This document shows positions 7,693-14,220 of a stretch of DNA of 38,495 nucleotides, piece after piece (positions within the stretch are counted from its first letter, which is position 1; each line of letters starts with the position of its first letter). Under the pieces are notes generated by a model that did no database searches, was not told where the DNA came from, and saw only the letters and a list, made by a program, of their open reading frames with translations. The DNA is from a virus. The stretch covers positions 1-38,495 of IMG/VR virus record IMGVR_UViG_3300049893_002320. One strand, given 5' to 3'. Both the position numbers and the translations under genes were made by a program.

Positions 7693-8242
7693 TGTATAAC
7701 TGCCTTTGCGCTTGGCGTTTCATGGCTTGTTTTCGTTCCTGATCTATAAAATCTAATACAAGCCCCTCATCGCTTCCCATGTACCCACCAACCAAAGCAC
7801 CAATCGGGCCCAAAATCGCTGCACCCGTAGCCATATTTTTTGGGCCCGGATTTCTGGCTAATCTGCTTAGTAACCTAGACATCACGGTTTTATTTCCCGG
7901 CTTTGGCATAACACCGGACCCCAAACCGGCTCCGAGAGCTGCCCCAAGTCCTGCACCCACTGCCGTACCGCCGACCGTGCCCCTGCGGGTATATCCCGTG
8001 GTCTCGTTTTCTTCCGGCATCCCGAGCAAATGAGCCCCAGCATAAATGCTACCGCCTCCGACCCCAGCACCTATCAAACCGCTTTTGAGTGCAATTTTTA
8101 AAACGTCCTTTAGGTTTTTTTGCTGAAATGCACCAAAACCAGCCCCAGTCAGCCCACTAGTCAAACCAGAACTTAGGGCGGCATCCTCCGACATTCGCCG
8201 AATCTGCTTGTTTTGTTGTCTTTTATAATCAAATGGCGTCAT
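7685..8242 (-). CDS. Glycine-zipper-rich protein, probable internal virion/membrane protein (185 aa)
   Basis: There are three hydrophobic Gly/Ala-rich stretches: SSGLTSGLTGAGFGAF, GLIGAGVGGGSIYAGA and GTAVGAGLGAALGAGLGSG, with a fourth near the C-terminus (ATGAAILGPIGALVGGYMG). These are flanked by Arg/Lys/Gln-rich ends. The composition is typical of glycine-zipper proteins that pack helices in membranes. It overlaps the upstream gene by TAATG. The block context suggests a component of a DNA-ejection channel; this is not shown by any specific motif. Confidence 0.75.
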   Translation of the reverse strand: MTPFDYKRQQNKQIRRMSEDAALSSGLTSGLTGAGFGAFQQKNLKDVLKIALKSGLIGAGVGGGSIYAGAHLLGMPEENETTGYTRRGTVGGTAVGAGLGAALGAGLGSGVMPKPGNKTVMSRLLSRLARNPGPKNMATGAAILGPIGALVGGYMGSDEGLVLDFIDQERKQAMKRQAQRQLYNE

Positions 8243-8511
8243 TAATAGCCTCTTTCCCGTAGTAACATTTCTTCGTCATCGTCGCTGCTGCCCATTAATC
8301 CACTAGCTATCAATGCCGCTAAAGCTCCCCCACCGGCTCCGATTGACGTAGCACCTGGTGCATCTTTTACGGCTTGCATTCCGCTTTTTGCTGCTCGTTT
8401 TGCCTGATCCGCTAAAAATTGACCCTTGAATTGGGATTTACCGAATTCCGATGTGGTTTCACCCATCTTTGCAATAAACTTTTCTAAAGCTGATAATTCT
8501 CTAGGACCCAT
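8242..8511 (-). CDS. Small protein with helical N-terminus and glycine-zipper segment (89 aa)
   Basis: A helical amphipathic N-terminal part (residues 5-50, LEKFIAKMGETTSEFGKSQF and KRAAKSGMQAVKDAP) leads into the hydrophobic segment TSIGAGGGALAALIASGLMG, then an acidic stretch SDDDEEM and a short basic end. This is the same architecture as the 110-residue protein at 9377-9709, which suggests paralogy or convergent composition. The start overlaps the upstream stop (TAATG). A role in virion-to-membrane passage is inferred from context. Confidence 0.75.
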   Translation of the reverse strand: MGPRELSALEKFIAKMGETTSEFGKSQFKGQFLADQAKRAAKSGMQAVKDAPGATSIGAGGGALAALIASGLMGSSDDDEEMLLRERGY

Positions 8512-9377
8512 TATTTTTCTCCTTTATTTATTAATTTGCTACCTAAATATCCTGCTGCCGCTCCTGGCACTGCCCATTTCAAATTTTTTAATGTTGGATA
8601 CATTAAATGTGCCGATAGACGTGTTGCTAAAGATGGTTCTTTTAAAAGTGGATTGTATCGCCCGATAAATTGCAATTTCTTGTTTCTCATCATTTCCTCG
8701 GGACTCATTAACCTATCTTTGAATAAATTAGGGTAGGCTTCGGAAACGGCCTCGCTACAAAGTAGGCCATTTTTTCCGGCTTTGCATAAATTACCTAGTG
8801 GTCGTTCTTTTATGCCTAATAAATGTTTTAAACCATGTTTTATCTGTTCGGGTCTTTCTTTATATTCTATCTGATTATCGACAGCTTCTTTCATTCTTGA
8901 TAGAGCTTTATCGACATATTTTTCTGGGGGTCTGTATACTACCCAATCTCTCGTTCTGCTGGCCATTAAATCCCTAGGCCCCCAGCGTCTTTCACCAGAA
9001 AATGCGTCTTTCACATAGTTATTAACTAGACCCGTTGAATAACTTTGGGAATGGTATTGACGATTGCCCCCAGCGTAAATGCTGGGATGATAAAAAATAC
9101 CCCCTTTTGTACCAGTGATTAAATTTTGTTCTTTAATCAACCCGCCGATCTCATTACCGGATAAATTAGGGTTATTTCTGCTGAACATGATATCGCCGGG
9201 CTTTAATTTCTTTTTGAAATTTTCCCATTTTTTGCTCGCCCTATGTTTTTTAATATCTTCATATTGCCTATAGGATTTATAAGCATCACGAGGAATAGTT
9301 ATACCAAGGGCGCTAAAAGCGCCTATTAGGGCATTTCTTCTATGTTTTTTGGCTAACTCTTCATCGCTTTCTTTCAT
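8511..9377 (-). CDS. Permuted NlpC/P60-like (papain-fold) hydrolase, virion-associated candidate (288 aa)
   Basis: LKPGDIMFSR (about residues 58-67) is followed by FYHPSIYAGGNRQYHSQS with a candidate catalytic His (about 97), and later by LCSEAVSEAYP (about 206) with the candidate Cys. The order GDI, then H-x-x-IY-x-G, then C-x-E-A-V is that of permuted papain-fold NlpC/P60 enzymes (YiiX/YebB-like), not of the classical order. A hydrophobic tail (AVPGAAAGYLGSKLI) may anchor it. The surrounding glycine-zipper proteins suggest a peptidoglycan- or lipid-cleaving enzyme carried in the virion for DNA entry. The fold call is by motif; the substrate is not known. Confidence 0.65.
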   Translation of the reverse strand: MKESDEELAKKHRRNALIGAFSALGITIPRDAYKSYRQYEDIKKHRASKKWENFKKKLKPGDIMFSRNNPNLSGNEIGGLIKEQNLITGTKGGIFYHPSIYAGGNRQYHSQSYSTGLVNNYVKDAFSGERRWGPRDLMASRTRDWVVYRPPEKYVDKALSRMKEAVDNQIEYKERPEQIKHGLKHLLGIKERPLGNLCKAGKNGLLCSEAVSEAYPNLFKDRLMSPEEMMRNKKLQFIGRYNPLLKEPSLATRLSAHLMYPTLKNLKWAVPGAAAGYLGSKLINKGEK

Positions 9378-9709
9378 TAATATGGCCTCTTTTTCTTTTT
9401 ATCATCATCATCATAAATTGCTTTACCAGCGAGACCACCAGCGCCAACGCCAGCTACACCAGCACCGATTGCGCCGGGATGTTTTTTTACGAATTTTTCT
9501 GCTTTTTTATATTTTTTAGAAGCATATTTTGATGTTTTATCTAGCGCATCTGCTGCAAACTCTTTGGCCTCTCCCGCCTTTTCTGCCGCGCTTTCCATCA
9601 ACTCATGGCCTGCCTCTTTTACTGATTTGCCCGTCGCACGGGCATTTTTTTTTAAAGCTGATACGCTGGTCCCTAGGTACTTTTTCAAAAATTTGTCGAC
9701 ATTTTTCAT
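9377..9709 (-). CDS. Lys/Ala-rich helical protein with C-terminal glycine-zipper segment (110 aa)
   Basis: Residues 15-75 form a long Lys/Ala/Glu helix with heptad-like spacing (EKAGEAKEFAADALDKTSKY). This is followed by HPGAIGAGVAGVGAGGLAGKAIY, a Gly/Ala hydrophobic segment, and the tail DDDDKKKKRPY. The layout recalls DUF883/ElaB-type proteins with a C-terminal membrane-binding element, though homology cannot be shown by eye. A strong ribosome-binding site (AAAGGAG) precedes the ATG, consistent with high expression as the first gene of the glycine-zipper block. Confidence 0.78.
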   Translation of the reverse strand: MKNVDKFLKKYLGTSVSALKKNARATGKSVKEAGHELMESAAEKAGEAKEFAADALDKTSKYASKKYKKAEKFVKKHPGAIGAGVAGVGAGGLAGKAIYDDDDKKKKRPY

Positions 9710-9769
9710 TTTATTCTCCTTTAATTATTTATATGTCCTAATAACTATCTTTTTTTCATTGTAAATTTC

Positions 9770-10069
9770 TTATATTTTACCCTCGTCTATTAATCGCTCT
9801 AGCAAAGTTTTCTGATTTTGTTCCCTGTACTTTTCTAAATATCTTTCGATGGCTTTAGATTTCTTTTTTGGTTTTATTGGCGGGGCTGGTGGGGGGTAGT
9901 ATTCTCCTTCCCTTCCGACTTCGCCGCGAGTGTATGGGTTTTCGATATCATCGGGTCTAGCGTATTCCTCGGTAGCAAACCAATCCTCCCCCGCGTGTTT
10001 TAGGGGGCTGATATCATCTAAATTTGCTTGAATAAATTCATCACGGGTTATTTGCTGCGTTTCGATGTT
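9770..10069 (-). CDS. Start-less ORF reached by -1 frameshift from the preceding gene (99 aa extension)
   Basis: This frame encodes coherent phage-like sequence (TRDEFIQANLDDISPLKHAG, a Pro-rich linker YYPPPAPPIKPKKK, and a helix SKAIERYLEKYREQNQKTLL) ending at TAA 9772-9770. It has no ATG, GTG or TTG upstream of the coding stretch, and an in-frame TAA overlaps the beginning of an A10 run. It is in the -1 frame relative to the gene at 10048-10404, which ends just after the same A10 run. It is therefore best read as a C-terminal extension made by slippage at the run, or as one gene split by a homopolymer length error or mutation. The extension contains acidic, proline-linker and helical parts. 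A scaffold-like role is possible because it follows the capsid gene closely. Confidence 0.65.
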   Translation of the reverse strand, partial: NIETQQITRDEFIQANLDDISPLKHAGEDWFATEEYARPDDIENPYTRGEVGREGEYYPPPAPPIKPKKKSKAIERYLEKYREQNQKTLLERLIDEGKI

Positions 10070-10404
10070 TTTTTTTTACCGTCTTCTGGTTCACCCATAG
10101 GGCTTCCCGCTGGCTTGGTGTAGCGTCTAACACTTTTACGCCACCCCTTTGGCTTACCAGTTTCCGGGTTAATTTCCGGCAAATCCTCCCGCATAATATC
10201 GACAAAATATTCGCGATCATCGGGAGACATACCGCCCATTTCCCCAACAACGCCGCCACCTAGACCCTGATTTTTTTCACCCGCAATAGGGCCGCCATAT
10301 ACATTATTAACGATTCTTTCAAATCCTTTTGGCTGGCGAACCTCGGATAAAATCCGATCCCGTATTGCTTGCCTTAATATTTCTTGGTATTCGTCTTCAT
10401 TCAT
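10048..10404 (-). CDS. Hypothetical protein (118 aa), zero-frame product upstream of a slippery A10 run
   Basis: The start is taken at MNEDEYQEILRQ, which overlaps the preceding stop by eight bases. An ATG at 10434 would add ten residues. The product has an acidic N-terminal helix, a Gly-rich middle (GGGVVGEMGGMSPDD) and a charged region (INPETGKPKGWRKSVRRYTK). The zero-frame product ends KKKTSKRSK soon after an A10 run at 10077-10068. A -1 slip there joins it to the 99-residue extension at 9770-10069, giving about 210 residues. Position two genes after the capsid protein would suit an assembly factor. No family was recognised. Confidence 0.72.
   Translation of the reverse strand: MNEDEYQEILRQAIRDRILSEVRQPKGFERIVNNVYGGPIAGEKNQGLGGGVVGEMGGMSPDDREYFVDIMREDLPEINPETGKPKGWRKSVRRYTKPAGSPMGEPEDGKKKTSKRSK
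10068..10077 (-). other. A10 homopolymer, candidate -1 frameshift site
   Basis: The minus strand reads GGT followed by ten A then CATCG. In the zero frame this is GGT AAA AAA AAA ACA, and the stop follows six codons later. In the -1 frame the next codons are AAC ATC GAA and a 99-codon open stretch follows. A-rich runs of this form are classic slippery sequences. No downstream stem was clearly identified, so slippage on the homopolymer alone, or a sequencing or assembly indel, are the competing readings. Confidence 0.55.
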
Positions 10405-10654
10405 CTTTTGGGATCCCCGTCTTGGGACAAACATTTAAAGCATCGGCTACGATTTTTACTACCTGATCGTCAATTTTATTTTCAGTATTTGGTACTTCTT
10501 TTAGCAACCAAGCGATAATGGCTTGGCGAGCGTAGCGTATATTCTGCGGCGTCAGAATTTGTTTAATTACCCACTGCAAAATGATAGGCCACATACTCGC
10601 CAAAGCCTCCAAAAATTGGATTTTAGATAGCACCTGTTGCAACCTGAAAGCCAT
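10397..10654 (-). CDS. Small helical protein following the capsid gene (85 aa)
   Basis: The product has a hydrophobic/amphipathic N-terminal region (LEALASMWPIILQWVIKQIL) and continues with IRYARQAIIAWLLKEVPN and an acidic, polar C-terminus with one Cys. The start is uncertain. ATG 10654 (used here), TTG 10666 and GTG 10633 overlap the capsid gene, and ATG 10597 has GGAGG eleven bases upstream and would remove the first 19 residues. It is coupled to the next gene by an eight-base overlap. Function unknown. Confidence 0.65.
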   Translation of the reverse strand: MAFRLQQVLSKIQFLEALASMWPIILQWVIKQILTPQNIRYARQAIIAWLLKEVPNTENKIDDQVVKIVADALNVCPKTGIPKDE

Positions 10655-11912
10655 AGATGTTACCAAAAGCGTTTCGCTGCTTGACTACGAAATTGCCCCA
10701 AAGTCGCATGAAGCCATTCATAGAGTCATAGTTGCGTCGGAAGCGGAACTCCGACCCGTCTTCATCGGCAAGATAGGGTTGTTCTCCGCCGTAGTCAAAA
10801 GCGATACAACCAGCCTCGGAATTCCACATGAAAAACTGGCTAGGGTCTTGATTTTTATCTTCGATCAAATCCAACATTGCTGGCTTTTTGATCTTAGATT
10901 CATCACGCCCCATTTTTACTGGAGACCAAGATAGAGATGTTGCGCCAGTGTCGAAGGTGTTGCTTGTGAACATCCTTTGATTAAGGAAGCCTTGCAAATA
11001 GCCACGCTTCCAAGCGGGGTTGAGACATCCCATGTTGGGAGCGGTTCCAGAAATGATTGTCAGGGAGTCCCAAAGCTGCTGGAGAATTTCTTGGTTCGGG
11101 TTCGCAAGTCCGGCGTTTAAAACCGTAGCTTGCCAGGCAGCATAGGTTGTGGGGCTTATCTCGCCGTAGGAAATGCTGTTGTCAGTAATCCGAGCATATC
11201 CGCCCATACCCCTGCCGTCGGAGGGCTCCCCGGCGGCTAAAGCTCCATATACTACCAAAACGTCATCCGCAGAGGCTCCGGCTGGTACTGCGCCCGTACC
11301 GAAAATAGGGTCTACATAGACAGTCCTGGCCATCCGATCCACGCCACGCGAAGAAATGGCGATAGAGCCGCGCAAGGTGGTAAGGGTGGAATCGTACCAA
11401 TCTAGCAACATTCCAGGTCGAAGACGTGTGGAAAATTTGACAGTGAAGGAACTAGCGGCTGGGGTCGCAGTAACAACCGTCGCTCGATATCCGCGACCGT
11501 TACCCAAGGCGTCTGAGTCGAGGTTGGCTGTCATTGAAAGCAATGTGCCCTTGATGTAATCCTCTAAATATTTGCCGTTTATACGGCCCTTTTTGTGTCC
11601 CCGAGTTGCGGCAAAGGTGGTTAATTCTAGGCTAGAATAGTTCAATTTTGGCTTGTAACGGGCAAATACTTGTTTTGGTATAAGAGCGTTAGGCAGTCGC
11701 TCTCCATCGTTTAATGACCCATAAGATTCGTTGTACTGAAATTGTGCAAGCTGGTTCCATGCTTTGCCATCAAATTCAACTTCGTTCGCGCCAGCTTTTC
11801 TAAAATTGGAGTAAAATGAGGAAACAACATTTTCCTGTGAAAAAACATCGTCGGCGTAAAGCTCGACTAAGCCCCCAAAGCTGTCAACATCGCTAAAACT
11901 TACACCCGACAT
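10623..11912 (-). CDS. Major capsid protein (HK97-like fold)
   Basis: At 429 residues it has the organisation of phage major capsid proteins: a helical N-terminal region (YADDVFSQENVVSSFYSNF), a section rich in Thr/Ser beta strands (residues 60-230), and a C-terminal domain with NPAWKRGYLQGFLNQRMFT and the ending FRFRRNYDSMNGFMRLWGNF. It has a strong ribosome-binding site (GGGGGAG) and is the first gene after the near-consensus late promoter at 11972-12000, as expected for the most abundant virion protein. No N-terminal prohead-protease domain is apparent, consistent with a separate scaffold. Family-level confidence is good; the exact subfamily is not assigned. Confidence 0.85.
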   Translation of the reverse strand: MSGVSFSDVDSFGGLVELYADDVFSQENVVSSFYSNFRKAGANEVEFDGKAWNQLAQFQYNESYGSLNDGERLPNALIPKQVFARYKPKLNYSSLELTTFAATRGHKKGRINGKYLEDYIKGTLLSMTANLDSDALGNGRGYRATVVTATPAASSFTVKFSTRLRPGMLLDWYDSTLTTLRGSIAISSRGVDRMARTVYVDPIFGTGAVPAGASADDVLVVYGALAAGEPSDGRGMGGYARITDNSISYGEISPTTYAAWQATVLNAGLANPNQEILQQLWDSLTIISGTAPNMGCLNPAWKRGYLQGFLNQRMFTSNTFDTGATSLSWSPVKMGRDESKIKKPAMLDLIEDKNQDPSQFFMWNSEAGCIAFDYGGEQPYLADEDGSEFRFRRNYDSMNGFMRLWGNFVVKQRNAFGNIYGFQVATGAI

Positions 11913-11944
11913 AGTTACTCCCCCGTCGTGATTATTCTTTAAAT

Positions 11945-11973
11945 TTGAAACGGTTAAAATTTGTTGATATTAT
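11945..11973 (+). promoter_or_regulatory. Sigma70-type promoter for the rightward terS-endolysin unit
   Basis: TTGAAA at 11945-11950 and TATTAT at 11968-11973 are separated by 17 bases. Transcription would begin near 11980, leaving a leader of about 27 bases before the ATG at 12008. The -10 element overlaps by two bases the -10 element of the leftward late promoter, so polymerase can occupy only one at a time. Confidence 0.65.
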
Positions 11974-12000
11974 TCTAAAAAATAATTGAGCTGGTGTCAA
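11972..12000 (-). promoter_or_regulatory. Near-consensus sigma70 promoter for the leftward late unit
   Basis: On the minus strand TTGACA (plus 12000-11995) and TAGAAT (plus 11977-11972) are spaced by exactly 17 bases. The leader to the capsid ATG at 11912 is about 50 bases. Its -35 is perfect and it is the only strong promoter seen upstream of the late genes, suggesting that host RNA polymerase drives this unit. The overlap with the rightward promoter implies mutually exclusive use or regulation by a shared factor. Confidence 0.7.
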
Positions 12001-12007
12001 AAAAGTC

Positions 12008-12391
12008 ATGACAATTGATTGGAGACAATTCGAGCGAAAGCTACAGACCGGGAAAACGCCGGACGAGGCCGCCGTCGAATTGGGATTAGACCCCGATATT
12101 GTTAGAGAAAGGTATAACCATGACAGGGAGGCGGCGTCTGTCTATTCGCTCGAAGCTATTGGGACACAAGCAATCGGCGTAGCTTTGGGGGTTCTAGAGG
12201 ATGCGGCTATGAATGCCAGCGAAGACGAACACCGCATAGCCGCTGCTGGCCACTTGCTTAAGTTTGCCACGGCTGCAATGAAAGCGGCCAATGATAAGCA
12301 AAAGATTGCATCAAAAAACAAAACGACACAAAACATGTTAGACTTATTTGATGTAATGGGAGATTGGAAACTTAAAAAACCGGGGGTATAA
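12008..12391 (+). CDS. Probable terminase small subunit (127 aa)
   Basis: The N-terminal 40 residues contain a helix-turn-helix-like element (GKTPDEAAVELGLDPDIVRE). A helical middle (ALGVLEDAAMNASEDEHRIA) and a further helix (HLLKFATAAMKAANDKQKIA) could form the oligomerisation domain, and the C-terminus is basic. Size and layout match phage small terminases, which recognise the packaging site and load the large subunit. It is separated from terL by 6 kb and on the opposite strand, so context does not confirm the call. Another DNA-binding regulator is the main alternative. The ribosome-binding site is weak. Confidence 0.55.
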   Translation: MTIDWRQFERKLQTGKTPDEAAVELGLDPDIVRERYNHDREAASVYSLEAIGTQAIGVALGVLEDAAMNASEDEHRIAAAGHLLKFATAAMKAANDKQKIASKNKTTQNMLDLFDVMGDWKLKKPGV

Positions 12392-12392
12392 C

Positions 12393-12833
12393 TTGGCTTT
12401 AACCACCGTTTTACGCGACGTAAAATTGCTTTTTCCAGATTTTGCTAAACAAATGATGATAGGCGTTGAACGGGCAAATGCTGATGGTCATAAAATTGCA
12501 ATTTTTGAGAGTTTTAGAACAGCCGCCCGGCAACAAAAGCTTTGGGACCAGGGGCGTATGACCAACGGGCCGATTGTGACCAATTCTAAGCCTTGGCAAT
12601 CCTGGCATCAATACGGACTAGCCGCTGACATTGCCGGATTCGATAACGGTAAGTGGAACTGGAATTTTGACCCGTTTAAAATATCAAAATACTTTGAGGA
12701 TTTGGGGCTTGTCTGGCTAGGCGAAAAAGACCCCCCCCACTATCAATATGCAAACTTGCCCCGGATTTCTGCTGCTCAAGCGATTGTGGCGGAAAATCAG
12801 AGCATACTTGCGTTTTGGGCAAGCCTAATCTAG
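12393..12833 (+). CDS. Endolysin, M15-family (VanY/L-Ala-D-Glu type) peptidase (146 aa)
   Basis: The zinc-peptidase pattern is clear: ESFRTAARQQKLWDQGR (about residues 48-64), SWHQYGLAADIAGF with His and Asp ligands (about 85-98), and LGLVWLGEKDPPHYQ with the terminal His. This is the catalytic core of phage peptidases that cleave peptidoglycan stem peptides. No separate cell-wall-binding domain or signal peptide is present, so release would need a holin. The start is a TTG two bases after the upstream stop, with CGGGGG about five to ten bases upstream; the next ATG is in the body of the protein. Its pairing with the probable small terminase in one short unit is unusual. Confidence 0.88.
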   Translation: MALTTVLRDVKLLFPDFAKQMMIGVERANADGHKIAIFESFRTAARQQKLWDQGRMTNGPIVTNSKPWQSWHQYGLAADIAGFDNGKWNWNFDPFKISKYFEDLGLVWLGEKDPPHYQYANLPRISAAQAIVAENQSILAFWASLI

Positions 12834-12857
12834 CATTGAAATGCTGGGTAGTGGCCA

Positions 12858-13109
12858 CTATGTCTGGCGCGACATTTCTAGCCAAAAGCAATATCTAGCG
12901 GCTGCTTTTTGCGCTCGCCTAACTCTAGGTAAAAAATTAAATACGTCCTGATTATTGTCCAAAAATGTAAACGAGGCCGTAGCAAATGCTTTGGCCTCCT
13001 GATAGGGTACACGCATATCAAAAAAACTTCGCTCGTCGCACCAGTAGAACTCGTCAGCCAACTCCTTTGGCGTCTTCAATCGGGGAGCGTAAAAAGCCAA
13101 TTTTCGCAA
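12858..13109 (-). CDS. Hypothetical protein (about 83 aa) downstream of the ribbon-helix-helix gene
   Basis: The open frame extends to an ATG at 13271, but the region above 13109 overlaps the ATGA-coupled ribbon-helix-helix gene and is less protein-like. A TTG at 13109 with AGAGG five bases upstream gives 83 residues: RKLAFYAPRLKTPKELADEF, an aromatic/acidic middle, and a basic helix (FLPRVRRAQKAAARYCFW). The translated C-terminal 75 residues look genuine (balanced composition, aromatic and charged). It ends at TAG 12860-12858 inside a 12-bp palindrome. Function unknown. A frameshift fusion with the upstream gene is an alternative. Confidence 0.55.
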   Translation of the reverse strand: MRKLAFYAPRLKTPKELADEFYWCDERSFFDMRVPYQEAKAFATASFTFLDNNQDVFNFLPRVRRAQKAAARYCFWLEMSRQT

Positions 13110-13261
13110 GGCATCCTCTGCGCGTAGCTGAGTAACTTGCGTAGAATCCAACTTTTTGTCACCTGATTTTCTAGCGCCATTTGCTCGATCCAAGCAACCT
13201 GCGGTTCTGTGAGCTGGGCGTGAAATGTGCTTTTCCTCGTATTTTTTTTTCGTTTTTTCAT
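13076..13261 (-). CDS. Ribbon-helix-helix-like DNA-binding protein (61 aa)
   Basis: The pattern is a basic N-terminus (MKKRKKNTRK), a short strand STFHAQLTE, then two helices PQVAWIEQMALENQV and KSWILRKLLSYAQR. This is the arrangement of CopG/Arc-type ribbon-helix-helix regulators, with a typical length. Its ATG overlaps the recT stop (ATGA), which supports this reading over the longer ORF in the other frame. It is the candidate autoregulator of the recombination operon. Function is inferred from fold pattern. Confidence 0.58.
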   Translation of the reverse strand: MKKRKKNTRKSTFHAQLTEPQVAWIEQMALENQVTKSWILRKLLSYAQRMPCENWLFTLPD

Positions 13262-14220
13262 TTTTTCCCATCCCCTGATTTTAAATCCTCCAAGCGCGCT
13301 GCTACTTTGTCCGCTGCCGCAGTCAGTTTTGGCCCGGGTGCCATTTCCTGAATGTCTAATATGCTAAATCCTGTTATCTCATGTACATTTATAGATTTTT
13401 TATCAAGTTCTTTGGCCATCGCCAACAGTCTTTCTTTGTCTGAGTTGCTTTCAACTGTTTCTGCCTCAATCGCAGAAATTTTACCCGCATCTTTTACAAT
13501 TGATTTATACTTGTTGGGGTCGCGTTTTTCTTCAAAACTAGACTCCCACCTTTCCTCATCCCTCGCGATAGCTATTGCCGCCTCTGCTTGTAATGGGATG
13601 TACTTAAATAGCCTCCTGATCACTGTCTTCCGAGCCATTTCGCTATAGCTATCGCGCCAGGCTGGGCCATTCGGCATCTGACTTTTCGCCCTTGCTGCTT
13701 CAATCTCCGCTCGCTCCATGACATCTAATATGACCCCCCCGCTCTTTAGGCGACATACTGCAAAGACTTTTTCTAGGTCGCCTGGGACCTTATTTCCACA
13801 AGGCCGATATTCGAAAAATTGACCTTGCATGTTTTCGCCATGCTCAAAAAAATCACCCTTAAATACGGGCGTTGATGTAATCGTCTGTACGTCGGGGTGT
13901 CGCAAACCTAAAGCAATCATGCCCTTGTATCCGAGCATGGGGACTACCTCTTGTCCTCGGGGTATAAGCCAGTATTGTCCGAGTTGCTTCCCGATCTCTA
14001 GTCCGAGCCTGGCCCCCTCATACAGTGCCAGCATGAAGCTTTCAGGGCTGCATTGCATCAACTTTGGGGTTGATCTAAATTCCGTCATTGCGAGGCGAAC
14101 AAATCTTTTAGCGTCGCCTGTTGGCCCCAATGCTGCCTGTATCTGCCCCTCCGACTTGTTTAATAATACTAAATGCTGACTTTGAAACTCGCTGGCTGGC
14201 TGTCTGACCCAATTTGACAT
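13258..14220 (-). CDS. recT: RecT-family single-strand DNA annealing protein (320 aa)
   Basis: The core reads as RecT: LLNKSEGQIQAALGPTGDAK, RFVRLAMTEFRSTPKLMQCS, SFMLALYEGARLGLEIGKQL, then YWLIPRGQEVVPMLGYKGMI and ARKTVIRRLFKYIPL. These are the conserved elements of the family that anneals complementary single strands in phage recombination. The C-terminal 90 residues are charged and variable, as usual. No RecE- or Exo-type nuclease partner is seen nearby. It begins directly after the Gp157-like stop (TAAATG), giving a tight operon with a ribbon-helix-helix gene coupled downstream by ATGA. Confidence 0.9.
   Translation of the reverse strand: MSNWVRQPASEFQSQHLVLLNKSEGQIQAALGPTGDAKRFVRLAMTEFRSTPKLMQCSPESFMLALYEGARLGLEIGKQLGQYWLIPRGQEVVPMLGYKGMIALGLRHPDVQTITSTPVFKGDFFEHGENMQGQFFEYRPCGNKVPGDLEKVFAVCRLKSGGVILDVMERAEIEAARAKSQMPNGPAWRDSYSEMARKTVIRRLFKYIPLQAEAAIAIARDEERWESSFEEKRDPNKYKSIVKDAGKISAIEAETVESNSDKERLLAMAKELDKKSINVHEITGFSILDIQEMAPGPKLTAAADKVAARLEDLKSGDGKK

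Noticed and set aside
12849-12860. 12-bp palindrome TAGTGGCCACTA between the convergent endolysin and recombination operons
   Set aside because: It might be a terminator stem but has no loop or T tract on either side; too weak to list as a feature.
12858-13271. Single 137-residue gene starting at 13271
   Set aside because: The N-terminal third overlaps the ATGA-coupled ribbon-helix-helix gene, and the start would lie inside recT; the shorter form from 13109 is preferred, though not proven.
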